Origin: Imbricaverruca yamaguchii
Lineage: Eukaryota > Arthropoda > Thecostraca > Neoverrucidae
Assembly: GCA_034440575.1 (NCBI GenBank)
Contig: JAOTOL010001558.1
Coordinates: 312,501-376,500 of the forward strand
Reading direction: 5' to 3'
Length of the DNA: 64,000 nucleotides
Under the pieces are notes generated by a model. That model was not told where the DNA came from, searched no databases, and saw only the letters and a program-made list of their open reading frames with translations. Each line of letters opens with the position of its first letter. Position 1 is the first letter of the stretch. A program made the position numbers and the translations under genes. Of this stretch, positions 1 through 10,723 are shown piece by piece.

Positions 1-270
1 ACCGACCGACCGACCGACCGACCGACCGACCGACCGACCGACCGACCGACCGACCGACCGACCGACCGACCGACCGACCGACCGACCGACCGACCGACCG
101 ACCGACCGACCGACCGACCGACCGACCGACCGACCGACCGACCGACCGACCGACCGACCGACCGACCGACCGACCGACCGACCGACCGACCGACCGACCG
201 ACCGACCGACCGACCGACCGACAAGATAGACCGACCGACCGACCGACCGACCGACCGACCGACCGACCGA
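1..270. repeat. (ACCG)n tetranucleotide microsatellite
   Basis: About 55 uninterrupted ACCG units run from base 1 to about 222, then a short break containing AAGATAGA, then about ten more units. The array continues past the left edge of the window, so its full length is unknown. The AGATAGACC sequence recurs between 270 and 315, after which the minisatellite begins. Confidence 0.98.
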
Positions 271-339
271 CGAGATAGACCCTGGAGTCGACTCGGTGGA
301 GTCGACGAGATAGACCCTGACGGAATTGAGGTCGACTCG

Positions 340-826
340 TCACGAGCCAGCGCTCGGCAACGACAGAGCGCTGCTCCTGGTCCTCACGAGGTAGCGCTCG
401 GCAACAGCAGAGCGCTGCTCCTGGTCCTCACGAGTCAGGGCTCGGCAGCAGCAGAGTGCTGCTCCTGGTCCTCACGAGCCAGCGCTCGGCAGCAGCAGAG
501 CGCTGCTCCTGGTCCTCACGAGGTAGCGCTCGGCAACAGCAGAGCGCTGCTCCTGGTCCTCACGAGTCAGGGCTCGGCAGCAGCAGAGTGCTGCTCCTGG
601 TCCTCATGAACCAGCGCTCGGCAGCCCCAGAGCGCTGCTCCTGGTCCTCACGAGCCAGCGCTCGGCAACAGCAGAGCGCTGCTCCTGGTCCTCACAAGGC
701 AGCGCTCGGCAGCACCAGAGCGCTGCTCCTGGTCCTCACGAGTCAGCGCTCGGCAGCAGCAGAGCGCTGCTCCTGGTCCTCACGAGCCAGCGCTCGGCAG
801 CAGCAGAGCGCTGCTCCTGGTCTGCT
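340..826. repeat. 44-bp minisatellite, about 11 copies
   Basis: The unit contains AGCGCTCGGCA, then CAGCAGAGCGCTGCTCCTGG, then TCCTCACGAG. The period of 44 was measured from successive GAGCGCTGCTC positions (366, 410). Each unit holds AGCGCT twice in inverted context and could fold into a hairpin. Because 44 is not a multiple of 3 and the unit lacks frequent stops, long spurious frames arise on both strands. I see no evidence of coding function. Confidence 0.95.
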
Positions 827-1050
827 GGGCAGCCGCAGCGGCGCGCGCGACAAACAACACGCCGGCCGCCGGCGACGCGCGACGGCCGGGTGGCGTTGAC
901 ACGGCGACAAGCAGGACTGACACGGCCGCCGGCGGCCGCGCTCGCCGCAGCACGCCGCATCGCGCACGGCCGCTCCGAATCAATACATTTCCGGCGGCCA
1001 GCCGGACCGGATTTGCAATCAGCCCGCCTCAATAGGCCGCCGCCACAGTC
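827..1050. other. CpG-rich unique sequence
   Basis: A GC- and CpG-rich stretch follows the 44-bp array, with several short self-complementary blocks such as GCCGGCCGCCGGC. It looks like a CpG island or promoter-proximal sequence, but I found no exon with a good start and donor site. Confidence 0.3.
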
Positions 1051-1098
1051 ATTGAGTGTCGCCGACGCGTCGGTTCCGACGCGTCGGCGACTCTCAAT
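1051..1098. repeat. Near-perfect inverted repeat, 23-bp arms, 2-nt spacer
   Basis: The left arm starts ATTGAGTGTCGCCGACG and is followed after TT by its reverse complement, with a single mismatch (T opposite T). A 48-bp fold-back of this quality is not expected by chance. It is probably a snap-back template-switch product. Confidence 0.9.
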
Positions 1099-1121
1099 TG
1101 CAGCTGCTCAAACGCGCTGTA

Positions 1122-1159
1122 TCGCCAAGTGAGTCGCGTGGATACGACTTACTTGGCGA
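1122..1159. repeat. Inverted repeat, 15-bp arms, 8-nt spacer
   Basis: TCGCCAAGTGAGTCG at 1122-1136 is matched by CGACTTACTTGGCGA at 1145-1159 with one mismatch. It lies only 23 bases after the previous hairpin, so the two form a small cluster. Confidence 0.85.
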
Positions 1160-1924
1160 CCAAAAAGATGATACGTATCTCGCATCCCACCGACACCGAC
1201 GTTTGCGCTATGTTCTGCCCTACACACGTGGATGACACGATACGCTAAACAACGCGACAGCGCCGCATAGATTAGCGTGAAATGTATTTGCTTGCTTCAT
1301 CCATGTACTGCCCAGCATGACAGCGCACTCATTCTACAAATATGCGCAAAAATAAATGGATCCCATTGCTCTATATAGGAACAGTCTACGACCGTGACCT
1401 AGTTTAAGGCCGTCATGCTACCACAAGGTTTTTAAGTCATGATATGTCGACTCGCTGGATATGTGATGGTCGTAGATATTTTCGGTGGGCCATGGACATT
1501 GCTAATTTTACCTCAAATAAATTAACATGGCACTATGAAGTAACCCGCTCAATGGTAATGAACGTCAAGCATGATGCAAATTACCTGGACATATCTGGCA
1601 AAATCCGTTGACCCATGCAATTTGTATTTCATTGCATCTGCCACTGGTCAATAGCAATTCCATCTAAAATACTATCGATGCTCAGCATGCAGCTAACAGG
1701 TTCCTTTCTGCTTCAGGTTCCCGCGGGTATGCTGAGCACTGCACATAACTTACCGATATTATGCAATCTAAGCTATTGTGCATTCAAAACAAGTAAGTTT
1801 AAATATTTTCCATCTTCGATAGGAAGCATCGAAAATTGCCATTTACATCCAAGAAATTCTGGGTCATGCCTGAATTACTTAATATTAACTTAACAATGTC
1901 AATAAGGACACACTAAGTGTCTGT
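1160..1924. other. No recognisable gene
   Basis: This is moderately AT-rich unique sequence. A 92-codon plus-strand open frame (1615-1893) has no recognisable domain or splice context, and I regard it as chance. No repeat or RNA gene was recognised. Confidence 0.5.
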
Positions 1925-2110
1925 TGTTCTTCGACGTGGTGCTTGTCATGCTATGGTGTAGCCTTATGACGTTGTCGCATGATGCTTTCGTACCATGATA
2001 CGATATACCACTGCGTGATACGTCATGCTACGGTGCGGTGCCTGTCATGCTATGATGTAGCCTTATGACGTTGTCGTATGATGGTATCGTAGTCATATGA
2101 CGTGCATTGC
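1925..2110. repeat. Degenerate ~100-bp direct repeat, two copies
   Basis: The block ATGGTGTAGCCTTATGACG followed by TTGTCGCATGATG recurs about 100 bp later with small changes (ATGATGTAGCC..., TTGTCGTATGATGG). It grades into the CTGTCGTG-rich region that precedes the 22-bp array. Confidence 0.6.
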
Positions 2111-2234
2111 AGTCGTACGTGTCACAGTTGCCACGCGCTAAGATAGTATGGTGTTATTTTAGCGCGTTGTCTGTCATGCGACGAGGTGGTACATTTGCAG
2201 GCAAGACGCAGGGTAGCTGTGGATCCGTGATGCG

Positions 2235-3255
2235 ATACTGTACCTGCAGATGCGATACTGTACCTGTCAAGCTACAATACTGTGCTTACCATGCTACCAT
2301 GCCGTGTCTGCCGTGCTATCGTACCGTGTCTATCGTGCTGCTACACTGTGCCTGTCGTGCTACGATAACGTGTCTGTTGTGGACCAGTGCGGTCTCTGTC
2401 GTGTAGCAAAGCAGCCTCTGTCGTGTAACAGTGCAGCTTCTGCCGTGTAACAGTGCAGCTTCTGTTGTGTAACAGTGTAGCGTCTATCGTGTAACAGTGC
2501 GATATCTGTTGTGTAACAGGCAGCCTCTGTCGTGCAACAGTGGAGTCTCTATAGTATTACAGTGCAGCCTCTGTCGTGTAACAATGCAACCTCTATTGTG
2601 TGACAGTATAGTCTCTGTCGTGTAGCAGTGCTACCTCTGTCGTGTAACAGTGCTATCTCTGTCGTGTAACAGTGCGATCTCTGTTGTGTAACAGGCAGCC
2701 GTGTAGACTATGTCGTGTAACATTGTAGTCTCTGTCCTGTAACTGTGCAGTCTCTGCCGTACAACAGTGTAGTCTCTGTCGTGTAACAGTGTAGTCTCTG
2801 TCGTGTAACAATGCAACCTCTGTCGTGTGACAGTTCAGTCTCTTTCGTGTAGCAGTGCTACCTCTGTTGTGTAACAGTGCGGTCTCTGTTGTGTAACAGG
2901 CAGCCTCTGTCGGGCAACAGTGCAGTCTCTGTCGCATAACAGTGTAGTCTCTGTCGTGTTAAAGTGCAGCCTGCGTCGTGTAGCAGTGCAGCCTCTGTCG
3001 TATAACAGCGCAGTCTCTGTCGTATAGCAGTGCAGTCTCTGTCGTATAGCAGTGGATTCTCTGTCGTGTAGCAGTGCAGCCTCCGTCGTGTAACAGTGCA
3101 GTCTCTGTTGTGTAGCTGTGCAGCCTCTGCCGTGTAACAGTGCAGCCTCTGTCGTGTAACAGTGCAGTCTCTGTCGTATAGCAGTGGAGCCTTTGTCGTG
3201 TAACAGTGCAGTCTCTGTTATGCAGAAGTGCACCCTCTGTCGTATAACAGTGCAG
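2235..3255. repeat. 22-bp minisatellite, about 45 copies
   Basis: The consensus unit is CAGTCTCTGTCGTGTAACAG plus TG. The period of 22 was measured at 3011 and 3033. Units vary by single bases, and the left end is more degenerate. On the minus strand the unit reads without stops as a YTTETALLHDR-like peptide in several frames. Three overlapping frames all staying open is what a stop-poor repeat gives, not evidence of a protein. It sits immediately downstream of a candidate minus-strand exon and is probably intronic. Confidence 0.95.
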
Positions 3256-3261
3256 TGCCTG

Positions 3262-3409
3262 TCGTGTCGGTATGGCAGGCCGCAGTGTTCCGACCTCCGG
3301 TGCTGGGTCCTGCTGGTCGGCCAGTGCGACAGCCGGCACGCTGTGTGAGCCGGGCGGCAGGCGGGGCCGGTCGTTGACCAGTTCACAGGCGGTGCCATCG
3401 TGAAGTTCG
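3262..3409 (-). CDS. Candidate internal exon of an unidentified minus-strand gene
   Basis: On the minus strand a good splice acceptor (TATTTTCAG) ends at 3410, and the exon then reads ELHDGTACELVNDRPRLPPG and on through VALADQQDPAPEVGTLRPA without a stop into the edge of the 22-bp array. The first base of the exon completes a codon that needs two bases from the previous exon. The upstream candidate exon at 5,596-5,727 ends with exactly two leftover bases, so the two are phase-compatible across a 2.2-kb intron. The 3' end is uncertain because I see no strong donor before the array. I do not recognise the protein, and the function is unknown. Confidence 0.42.
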
Positions 3410-4606
3410 CTGAAAATACGACCGTCCCATCCGGTCAGGCCATGCTAGGGTTAGGTCAGGTCAGGCTCACAGTCGCACCGTGCTCAGGACCATACCGAGG
3501 TCACATCAAGACGATGGCAGAGTGGGGTCAGAGTCAGATCAGGAGCATGGTCGGTGTCAGAGAGCACAGCACCACGCGCAGATCAGGTCATGGCCGGAGC
3601 CGGCGTCAAGGTCAAAAAGTGATCGTGTCGGGTGACATGTCAACAGATACGTGAACTTCCTGGATCCGACCCAACGTTCGCGCCACAGGTCCACGTCATT
3701 ACACTCCGAGTGTGACTCACCACCATTTTCAACAGCCAGAGGAGCAAGAATGTGAAAACCGGATACCCTGTCCCCTAGGTAGCAGAGGTCAGCTTTGCTG
3801 CCCACCATATGCAGAGCTACCTAGTGCTTTCATCTCTTCCAGCGTGCAGTATTGCCACTGAAGGAGCATATCACTGCCACACAGGGACGGGCGCATGGGG
3901 CACTGGTGGCATGTGCCACCAGTGCCCCATGGACCAGTCCCTCGTGGAAAGCTTGAGCCTCTCTGGCCTGGAAAAGGAATGATCCCTCCAGGAAGGTTCG
4001 AGTACATACCCCTCCCCTCCTGACGAAACGAATTTGTCCGCAAAAGGTAACCACCTCAGAAAAGAAAGATGAATGCACCCCACGTCTTCTCTCTGCTCAA
4101 CTGATTTCCTGCCGACGTTCCTCCAGTCCCTCCAGGGACTTTCGCAATGGCGTCCCTCCAGGTGAGTGCCCTATGTAAATTTATGGATCCACCCCTGCTG
4201 CCACATTTCCCTCGTTAGTGCAAGTACTCCTTGTTTTACTGGTCTTATGTTTATTGTTGACAAGAATATTAACAACAGGTATCAACTTGCTTTCTTGCGA
4301 AGTGCTCCCATGAAGAGAACATAAAAGATTCACGAGGACCTGTTATTCCTTTTATACCAGCATAACCATGTTCGAAATGGCATGCATCTGTGTGATAGCG
4401 CCGCAATGAAGCCGTGCACTTGGAGTGATAAGAAGCATACTTCATAAAAATGCGGCAAAAGTTCCTTCGAGTTTCTAACACCTATGCAGCAAACATTCTT
4501 TTCTAAGCTTAAAATATTTGTACATGTCCCGCCGCGGAATACCTGGGGCACCATTGAATGAGCCAATCAACTCAAGGGGATGAAAATACCAACATATTTA
4601 TATATC
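3410..4606. other. No recognisable gene
   Basis: Apart from the 3894-3931 hairpin, I see no domain, repeat or RNA gene. The short open frames on both strands lack coding character. If the flanking candidate exons are real, this stretch is intronic. Confidence 0.45.
3894..3931. repeat. Perfect inverted repeat, 18-bp arms, 2-nt spacer
   Basis: CATGGGGCACTGGTGGCA is followed by TG and then its exact reverse complement. The flanks (GGGAC...GTCCC) add further imperfect pairing. No terminator or gene end is associated with it. Confidence 0.95.
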
Positions 4607-4785
4607 GTACATCTCCTCTCGGGTATATACCGTGCATCTCCTCTCGGGTATATACCGTGCATCTCCTCTCGGGTATATATCGTGCATCTCCTCTCGGGTA
4701 TATACCGTGCATCTTCTCTCGGGTATATACCGTGCATCTCCTCTCGGGTATATATCGTGCATCTCCTCTCGGGTATCGTGCCAAC
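4607..4785. repeat. 25-bp minisatellite, about 7 copies
   Basis: The unit is CGTGCATCTCCTCTCGGGTA plus TATAC. The period of 25 was measured at 4631 and 4656. Variants differ at C/T in TATAYCGTG. All three plus-strand frames and the minus-strand frames stay open through it, which is a repeat artefact. Confidence 0.95.
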
Positions 4786-5406
4786 GGGCTCCCGTTTCCA
4801 AGATATCCTACCAATCACATAGTATGAAGGACTAGCATGTGACAAAAGTATGGTACGATGTCATGCCGCTTCTCCGTCTGTTGTTACCGGGACGCAAACT
4901 GATATCGTCAAATGCCTACAAACTATTCAAGTTAATAGACGCAGCTTTGGTACTAAGCTATATTTGTATGAAACATCAACTTGAGTACACTGGGGTCGGT
5001 AATGGTCGAGGCAGTATTGTACTATCAAGGAGACGACATTCATAAGGGCGATCTGCTACCCTACAGGGAGAGTATGAAGGTAATTTTTCCCCTTAGCGTA
5101 AAGCAACGCGACTCACCCACTCATGTGAGGAGTAAATGTGTTCTTCACACTCGACTGCAACTGTGGGGATGCGTGGCTCATCATTCGCCACGAGCCACTC
5201 ACAAGACGTGCCTATACAGGTACGCTTTTATGTTTATTTGCGTTGTATATACAAGATCAATATATAGTTGGTATATGCTTACATAATACATCATGCATAT
5301 TATATATAGAGCGTGACTTGCGATACTGGATGGTAATGTCGATTCATGGGCTTTGCGGCGCTAAGATTACCATTTCAACGGTCACTTTGTGTGGCTAGTA
5401 ATTCGT
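4786..5406. other. No recognisable gene
   Basis: Unique sequence with short open frames only. Nothing recognisable was found. Confidence 0.45.
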
Positions 5407-5509
5407 GACTCGTGATGCGTGACTTGTGGTGGGCGACTCGTGATGCGTGACTTGTGGTGGGCAACTCGTGATGCGTGACTTGTGGTGGGCGACTCGTGAT
5501 GCGTGAGCT
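5407..5509. repeat. 28-bp minisatellite, about 3.7 copies
   Basis: GACTCGTGATGCGTGACTTG plus TGGTGGGC repeats with a 28-bp period (5407, 5435). It lies just beyond the donor side of the minus-strand exon at 5,596-5,727. Confidence 0.93.
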
Positions 5510-5595
5510 GCAATGCGTGGCGCCAAACGCGTGGCCGGCGGTGGGCGGACGGCACGCCTGGCGACGTAGTGCTGCAGGGCCGGAGTGCGACTCAC

Positions 5596-5727
5596 CCCGT
5601 CTGCAGTGTCAGCAGCCGGGTCTGCAGCACACACTGGGTGTAAATGTGCCGCCACAGGTGGCCCTGCGCCACCAGCAGCTCCAGCAGGTCGGCCAGCTCC
5701 GACAAGTCATCGGGAGACAGCTCCAGT
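5596..5727 (-). CDS. Candidate internal exon, leucine-rich helical segment
   Basis: On the minus strand an acceptor (GACCTGGCGCCAG) ends at 5728. The exon has one leading base, then 43 codons beginning LELSPDDLSELADLLELLVA and continuing through GHLWRHIYTQCVLQ, then two bases before a consensus donor, GTGAGT (5595-5590). GC3 is high and the composition is plainly protein-like, with amphipathic leucine-rich helices, unlike the frames in the neighbouring arrays. It is phase-compatible with the candidate exon at 3,262-3,409. It is wedged between a 31-bp array upstream and a 28-bp array downstream, so the gene's introns appear to be filled with minisatellites. I do not recognise the family. Confidence 0.6.
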
Positions 5728-5734
5728 CTGGCGC

Positions 5735-7548
5735 CAGGTCACAGCCGGTCAGGGGCGACAGACACCAGGTCAGAGGCTGGTCAGAGGCGACAGACACCAG
5801 GTAAGAGGCCGGTCAGAGACGACAAACACCAGGTCACAACCGGTCAGAGGCGACAGACACCAGGTCAGAGGCCGGTCAGAGACGACAGACACCAGGTCAC
5901 AGCCGGTCAGAGGCGACAGACACCAGGTCACAGCCGGTCAGAGGCGACAGACACCAGGTCACAGCCGGTCAGAAGCTCAGAGGCGACATACACCGGGTCA
6001 CAGCCGGTCAGAGGCGACAGACACCAGGTCAGAGGCCGGTCAGAGGCGACAGACACCAGGTAAGAGGCCGGTCAGAGACGACAAACACCAGGTCACAGCC
6101 GGTCAGAGGCGACAGACACCAGGTCAGAGGCCGGTCAGAGACGACAGACACCAGGTCACAGCCGGTCAGGGGCGACAGACACCAGGTCACAGTCGGTCAG
6201 AGGCGACAGACACCAGGTCAGAGGCCGGTCAGAGACGACAGACACCAGGTCACAGCCGGTCAGAGGCGACAGACACCAGGTCACAGCCGGTCAGAGGCGA
6301 CAGACACCAGGTCACAGTCGGTCAGAGGCGACAGACACCAGGTCAGAGGCCGGTCAGAGACGACAGACACCAGGTCACAGCCGGTCAGAGGCGACAGACA
6401 CCAGGTCACAGCCGGTCAGAGGCGACAGACACCAGGTCACAGCCGGTCAGAGGCGACAGACACCAGGTCACAGCCGGTCAGAGGCGACAGACACCAGGTC
6501 AGAGGCCGGTCAGAGACGACAGACACCAGGTCACAGCCGGTCAGAGGCGACATACACCGGGTCACAGCCGGTCAGAGGCGACAGACACCAGGTCAGAGGC
6601 CGGTCAGAGACGACAGACACCAGGTCACAGTCGGTCAGAGGCGACAGACACCAGGTCAGAGGCCGGTCAGAGACGACAGACACCAGGTCACAGCCGGTCA
6701 GAGGCGACAGACACCAGGTCACAGCCGGTCAGAGGCGACAGACACCAGGTCACAGCCGATCAGAAGCTCAGAGACGACATACACCGGGTCACAGCCGGTC
6801 AGAGGCGACAGACACCAGGTCAGAGGCCGGTCAGAGACGACAGACACCAGGTCACAGCCGGTCAGAGGCGACATACACCGGGTCACAGCCGGTCAGAGGC
6901 GACAGACACCAGGTCACAGCCGGTCAGAGGCGACAGACACCAGGTCACAGCCGGTCAGAAGCTCAGAGGCGACATACACCGGGTCACAGCCGGTCAGAGG
7001 CGACAGACACCAGGTCAGAGGCCGGTCAGAGGCGACAGACACCAGGTCACAGCCGGTCAGAGGCGACAGACACCAGGTCACAGCCGGTCAGAAGCTCAGA
7101 GGCGACATACACCGGGTCACAGCCGGTCAGAGGCGACAGACACCAGGTCACAGCCGGTCAGAGGCGACATACACCGGGTCACAGCCGGTCAGAGGCGACA
7201 GACACCAGGTCAGAGGCCGGTCAGAGGCGACAGACACCAGGTCACAGCCGGTCAGAGGCGACAGACACCAGGTCACAGCCGGTCAGAAGCTCAGAGGCGA
7301 CATACACCGGGTCACAGCCGGTCAGAGGCGACAGACACCAGGTCAGAGGCCGGTCAGAGACGACAGACACCAGGTCACAGCCGGTCAGAGGCGACAGACA
7401 CCAGGTCACAGTCGGTCAGAGGCGACAGACACCAGGTCACAGCCGGTCAGAAGCTCAGAGGCGACATACACCGGGTCACAGCCGGTCAGAGGCGACAGAC
7501 AACAGGTCAGAGGCCGGTCAGAGGCGACAGACACCAGGTCAGAGGCCG
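5735..7548. repeat. 31-bp minisatellite with higher-order structure, ~58 copies
   Basis: The basic unit is GGTCACAGCCGGTCAGAGGC plus GACAGACACCA. The period of 31 was measured at 5892 and 5923. Two main variants alternate (GGTCACAGCC and GGTCAGAGGCC), and a longer variant with an extra GCTCAGA and CATACACCGGG recurs near 5970, 6765, 6955, 7085, 7285 and 7445, giving higher-order repeats. A plus-strand frame of 681 codons spans the array (5585-7630) because the unit has no stop in that register. Its 31-residue arginine/glutamine-rich repeat is the array read through three registers, and it is not treated as a gene. Confidence 0.96.
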
Positions 7549-9100
7549 GTCGGCGTTGGTCTCGGTTTTGTTTCACTTCATCCGCAAGCTGTGGTTGATG
7601 ATGTTTTTTTCCCAAGTTAATCAAGCCTAAACTGCAGATGATCAGTTTGTCCGACGGATAGCAGTTCTCCGCCCAAGGCATCCACATGTGCTTCTCCACG
7701 AGATTCCTGAATCAGAGCCAGTATGTTGTCTGTGTTCATGGCAAATGACGCCCGCCTCGAACTTCTGGAAAGTCGACCACGCCCGAAGCAAGTTTGGAGC
7801 TCCGCATTACTTGCCGGTTACCCCATGACTCAGCTTTCTGTTTCCTCAATGTCAGGAATAAAACCGTAAGAGGATACTTCATGTAATGATTCGTGTTGTT
7901 AACATGTGATTCAACCACATCGCTATCAGGTGCCGACGTACACTGAATGGCTAAAAACCATTCAGTGTACTCGCAAAATGGTTAGCGTTGGGTTGGCAGG
8001 ACCAAATGCATGGGTGGTTCCATCAATGAAGGAGGCCTGTGGTACTCTGATATATCGACCAGCATTTGTCTCTTTTTAAGGGAGTTTGGTGCGGTCTCCA
8101 AGTTCAGGAAGAGAATACCAGTGTCGGGTGACTGCTTCAGTGAAGCCGTGCTTCAGATGGGAGCACCAGAACTTCTTGTTGCCTGGGTGACAGTCCAAAG
8201 AAATATCGTCCGGACAGAAATTGAAAGAACTAAGATGTGACAGGAAACAAAATTTCCGCACCACTCAATGCTATTGAAGCAAAATATGGCGAAGAAAGAA
8301 TACCAGAGCAAGGGGGAGGAAGATTGATAAAGTTATACATCCGGTGACATATCCAGATCAGATGGACAGCGCATTGGCGGAGACAACCTAGTGAAAAAGG
8401 AACATTTGAGGACCCGAAGGGACCGGACCACATGTGCCATCCCTGCCCAGGTACAATATAAAAAATGTTCGCGGAAAGCAAGCTGGGTACCTTCAGACCT
8501 ACCGTTTGTTCTGTGGCAAGATGTACTATTATCGTAATATCAACCATGCAGCGTGCATCACGTAATGCTACCAGATAATCGATCCGCAGATTAAGGAGAG
8601 CGAGCATGGGCACATCTGCAGCATTTTCCCCAAGGAAAGTTGCTAGAATCGCGTCACTATAATTCATCAATAAAGGACTTTTTGCCCTTCCGATACATAC
8701 TCTGAGACGTAACGACAGAATTTTAAGGATACCGAACCCCATTCCTCCTCTACATGTAATTCTGGAGACTCAAACTCAACAGTCTTAACACTGGGAACTG
8801 CTTACAAATTGTTTCATTGAATAAGGCGTTCAGTACACAAAGGCATGCATATGTATACAAAGGCACACATTTTTGGCAATTTTACGACCGATTAAATATT
8901 CATTACCATGAGCGACGCCATCACAAGCGACAGGGATGCTCGTCCGCCCTGAAACTTCGGGAAATTTAGCATTACGCCGTTGACGTTGCAAAGCAAGAAT
9001 CAATCAAGGTTATCGCATCCCCCATACACTACCAGCAGCTACCCCTATGCCCATTATACAACATATTCATCCGATAATAATTTTTGTTTAATTTGATCAG
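7549..9100. other. Unassigned sequence
   Basis: A minus-strand open frame of about 170 codons (8230-8742) and a short plus-strand one (8010-8240) are present, but neither shows a motif I recognise. The plus strand has the texture of an old, decayed repeat. Apart from the hairpin at 7938-7970 there is nothing I can name. Confidence 0.4.
7938..7970. repeat. Perfect inverted repeat, 13-bp arms, 7-nt spacer
   Basis: GTACACTGAATGG, spacer CTAAAAA, then CCATTCAGTGTAC. It is isolated, with no gene end nearby. Confidence 0.92.
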
Positions 9101-9129
9101 AGGTCTGACGTTCTCAATTGGGCATTGGG

Positions 9130-9630
9130 GGCAGTTTCCCCACTCTCCTGAGAAGCCGTGGGCACCCAAGAATCGTGCTGGGCTTCCGAAAGATTGCATC
9201 AGACTCCTATAAAAAATCCTTGTGGGGTTTACAAGAATCGTACCGGAGCCCCTAAGAATTGCACAGGGCTCCTGATAACGACGCCCCCCCCGAAGCCGCT
9301 GATAATCCACCAAAGCTCCCGAAAATAATCTGGAGACCCCCACATTCATTCCGAATCCCTAAACAAGACGTTGTGGCTCTAAAAAGCAGGACCGGACCCC
9401 TGGACATACCGTTGGGACCCCAAAAAATCGCACCGGGTGTGTCCAGCCGCCCCCCCCCCCCGCCCCCCAAAAAATGGGGGAAAAAGCTGGCCCCTAACAA
9501 GTCGCACCGGGCCTCGAAAATCACGCTGGGCCTCAAAAGGTCGAGTCGGGGCCCCTGGAAATCACTCTGAGACACAAAAAAATATCGCCGTGACCCCTGA
9601 AAATGACGCTGGGTTAAAAAAGACAAAAGA
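9130..9630. repeat. Degenerate ~30-bp tandem repeat
   Basis: A loosely repeated block contains variants of AAAATCGCACCGGGC and GGCCCCTGGAAATCAC, with C-runs near 9283 and 9453-9472. Divergence is too high to give an exact copy number. Open frames on both strands across it (for example 9252-9713 minus) are probably repeat-driven. Confidence 0.6.
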
Positions 9631-9686
9631 CACCAATATCTACCACTAAAATTCAACTTAAAAAACATAGCCCAATACACGCGTTT

Positions 9687-10082
9687 TTGCCAGTTCCACC
9701 AAATTTGCACCACGATGATCTAGGTCCAGCTGAAAAAAATAAAACGAATTGGCGTACCATAGCTGCATGCATCAAAACATTTTCTACTCAACTTCCACCC
9801 ATCATTCCACATATTCCTGCTCTTCCTCTACCAACTACACCACTGAGGCAGATGACCGAACGGCACGTTGTTTGCATGACTATCCCTCTAAAATCACAGT
9901 TATGCACAGATTATGTCTTGCATAAAATTTGTAATTTTGGTTCTCATTGTACTGATGTTCCTTTTGTGTTTACCAACGGCTGCAAAGATGTCAACCTTAC
10001 AGGAAATTCCATTGTTTCTGGAATACACAAAAACAACATCGTTTGTTGCTCGACGGAACCTCAATTTTCATCGCCTAAGTAA
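9687..10082 (+). other. Unrecognised open frame, 131 codons
   Basis: The frame begins MPVPPNLHHDDLG and ends in SSPK. It is cysteine-containing (CNFGSHCTD, NIVCCSTEPQF) but shows no motif I recognise, no signal peptide and no clear splice sites. A second frame overlaps it (9913-10161). It could be a fragment of an old transposable element. Function unknown. Confidence 0.2.
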
Positions 10083-10524
10083 ACGCCATTCTCATTGCCC
10101 ATCGTTACATACGCAATCGTTCAATTTGTCACCCCAAGGAGAATCCTTCGATTTGGAGTGACACCACGCTAGTGTATGTATATTCAAATATTATGTAGCA
10201 TATCTACAAAAGGAGCTGAGACATGAGAAAATCGCACGAAACTACGATTATTTAGTATCACTTGGGCAACCTCGGGTGGAAAGGAGCATGGCTCTGTTAG
10301 ATCCATTAGATCTGGCCATGAGGCTTCGCCCTCCACAGGGACACCTACCTCCTCAGGTCTCGCTCCTCCACTACCCGGGACACGCACCGCCCGAACGCGC
10401 CATCTGAAAATTGTAGAAATGTGTTAATGGTTGAGGAGCCGGTGATGTACATGCACATACACAGATATGTGAAGTATCCATATGGCAAATATGAATAAAG
10501 ATTATTGGAAATTATCAAGAGATG

Positions 10525-10576
10525 ACTTTTATTGTACAAACGCTTCGACCTCAAGGGTCTTCTTCAGCATGCAAGT
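10525..10576 (-). ncRNA. Hammerhead-ribozyme-like motif of PLE copy A
   Basis: Read on the minus strand: ACTTGCATG, the core CTGAAGA (matching CUGANGA), an extra A, stem II GACC-CTTGA-GGTC, then GAAG in place of the catalytic GAAA, then C-GTTT-G as a minimal stem III and GTA/C as the expected cleavage site. The downstream CA...AAGT can pair with the upstream ACTT...TG as stem I with an internal loop. Penelope-like elements are known to carry type I hammerheads in their terminal repeats, and the position fits. The GAAG substitution and the extra A suggest this copy is weak or inactive. Confidence 0.55.
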
Positions 10577-10723
10577 ACAAAAATCGAAGAATGTCCGAGT
10601 AACTTCGAGTGCAATTATCACTCAAAACATGCCCTGTTTCACGGTCGGCGTTCCACGGTCGCTAGCATCGCTGCAGGTTTTGTTCAACTGACAAATCGTG
10701 CTCTCGAATTCATCGTATTGCGT

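Noticed and set aside
4558..4845. Six overlapping frames of 67-92 codons
   Set aside because: The 25-bp array read in every register on both strands.
5585..7630. 681-codon plus-strand open frame
   Set aside because: It is the 31-bp minisatellite read without stops. The residue repeat of 31 is what a 31-bp unit gives over three registers. There is no start context or domain outside the array.
8230..8742. 170-codon minus-strand frame
   Set aside because: No motif, mixed hydrophobic composition, overlapping plus-strand frame. Kept only as unassigned sequence.
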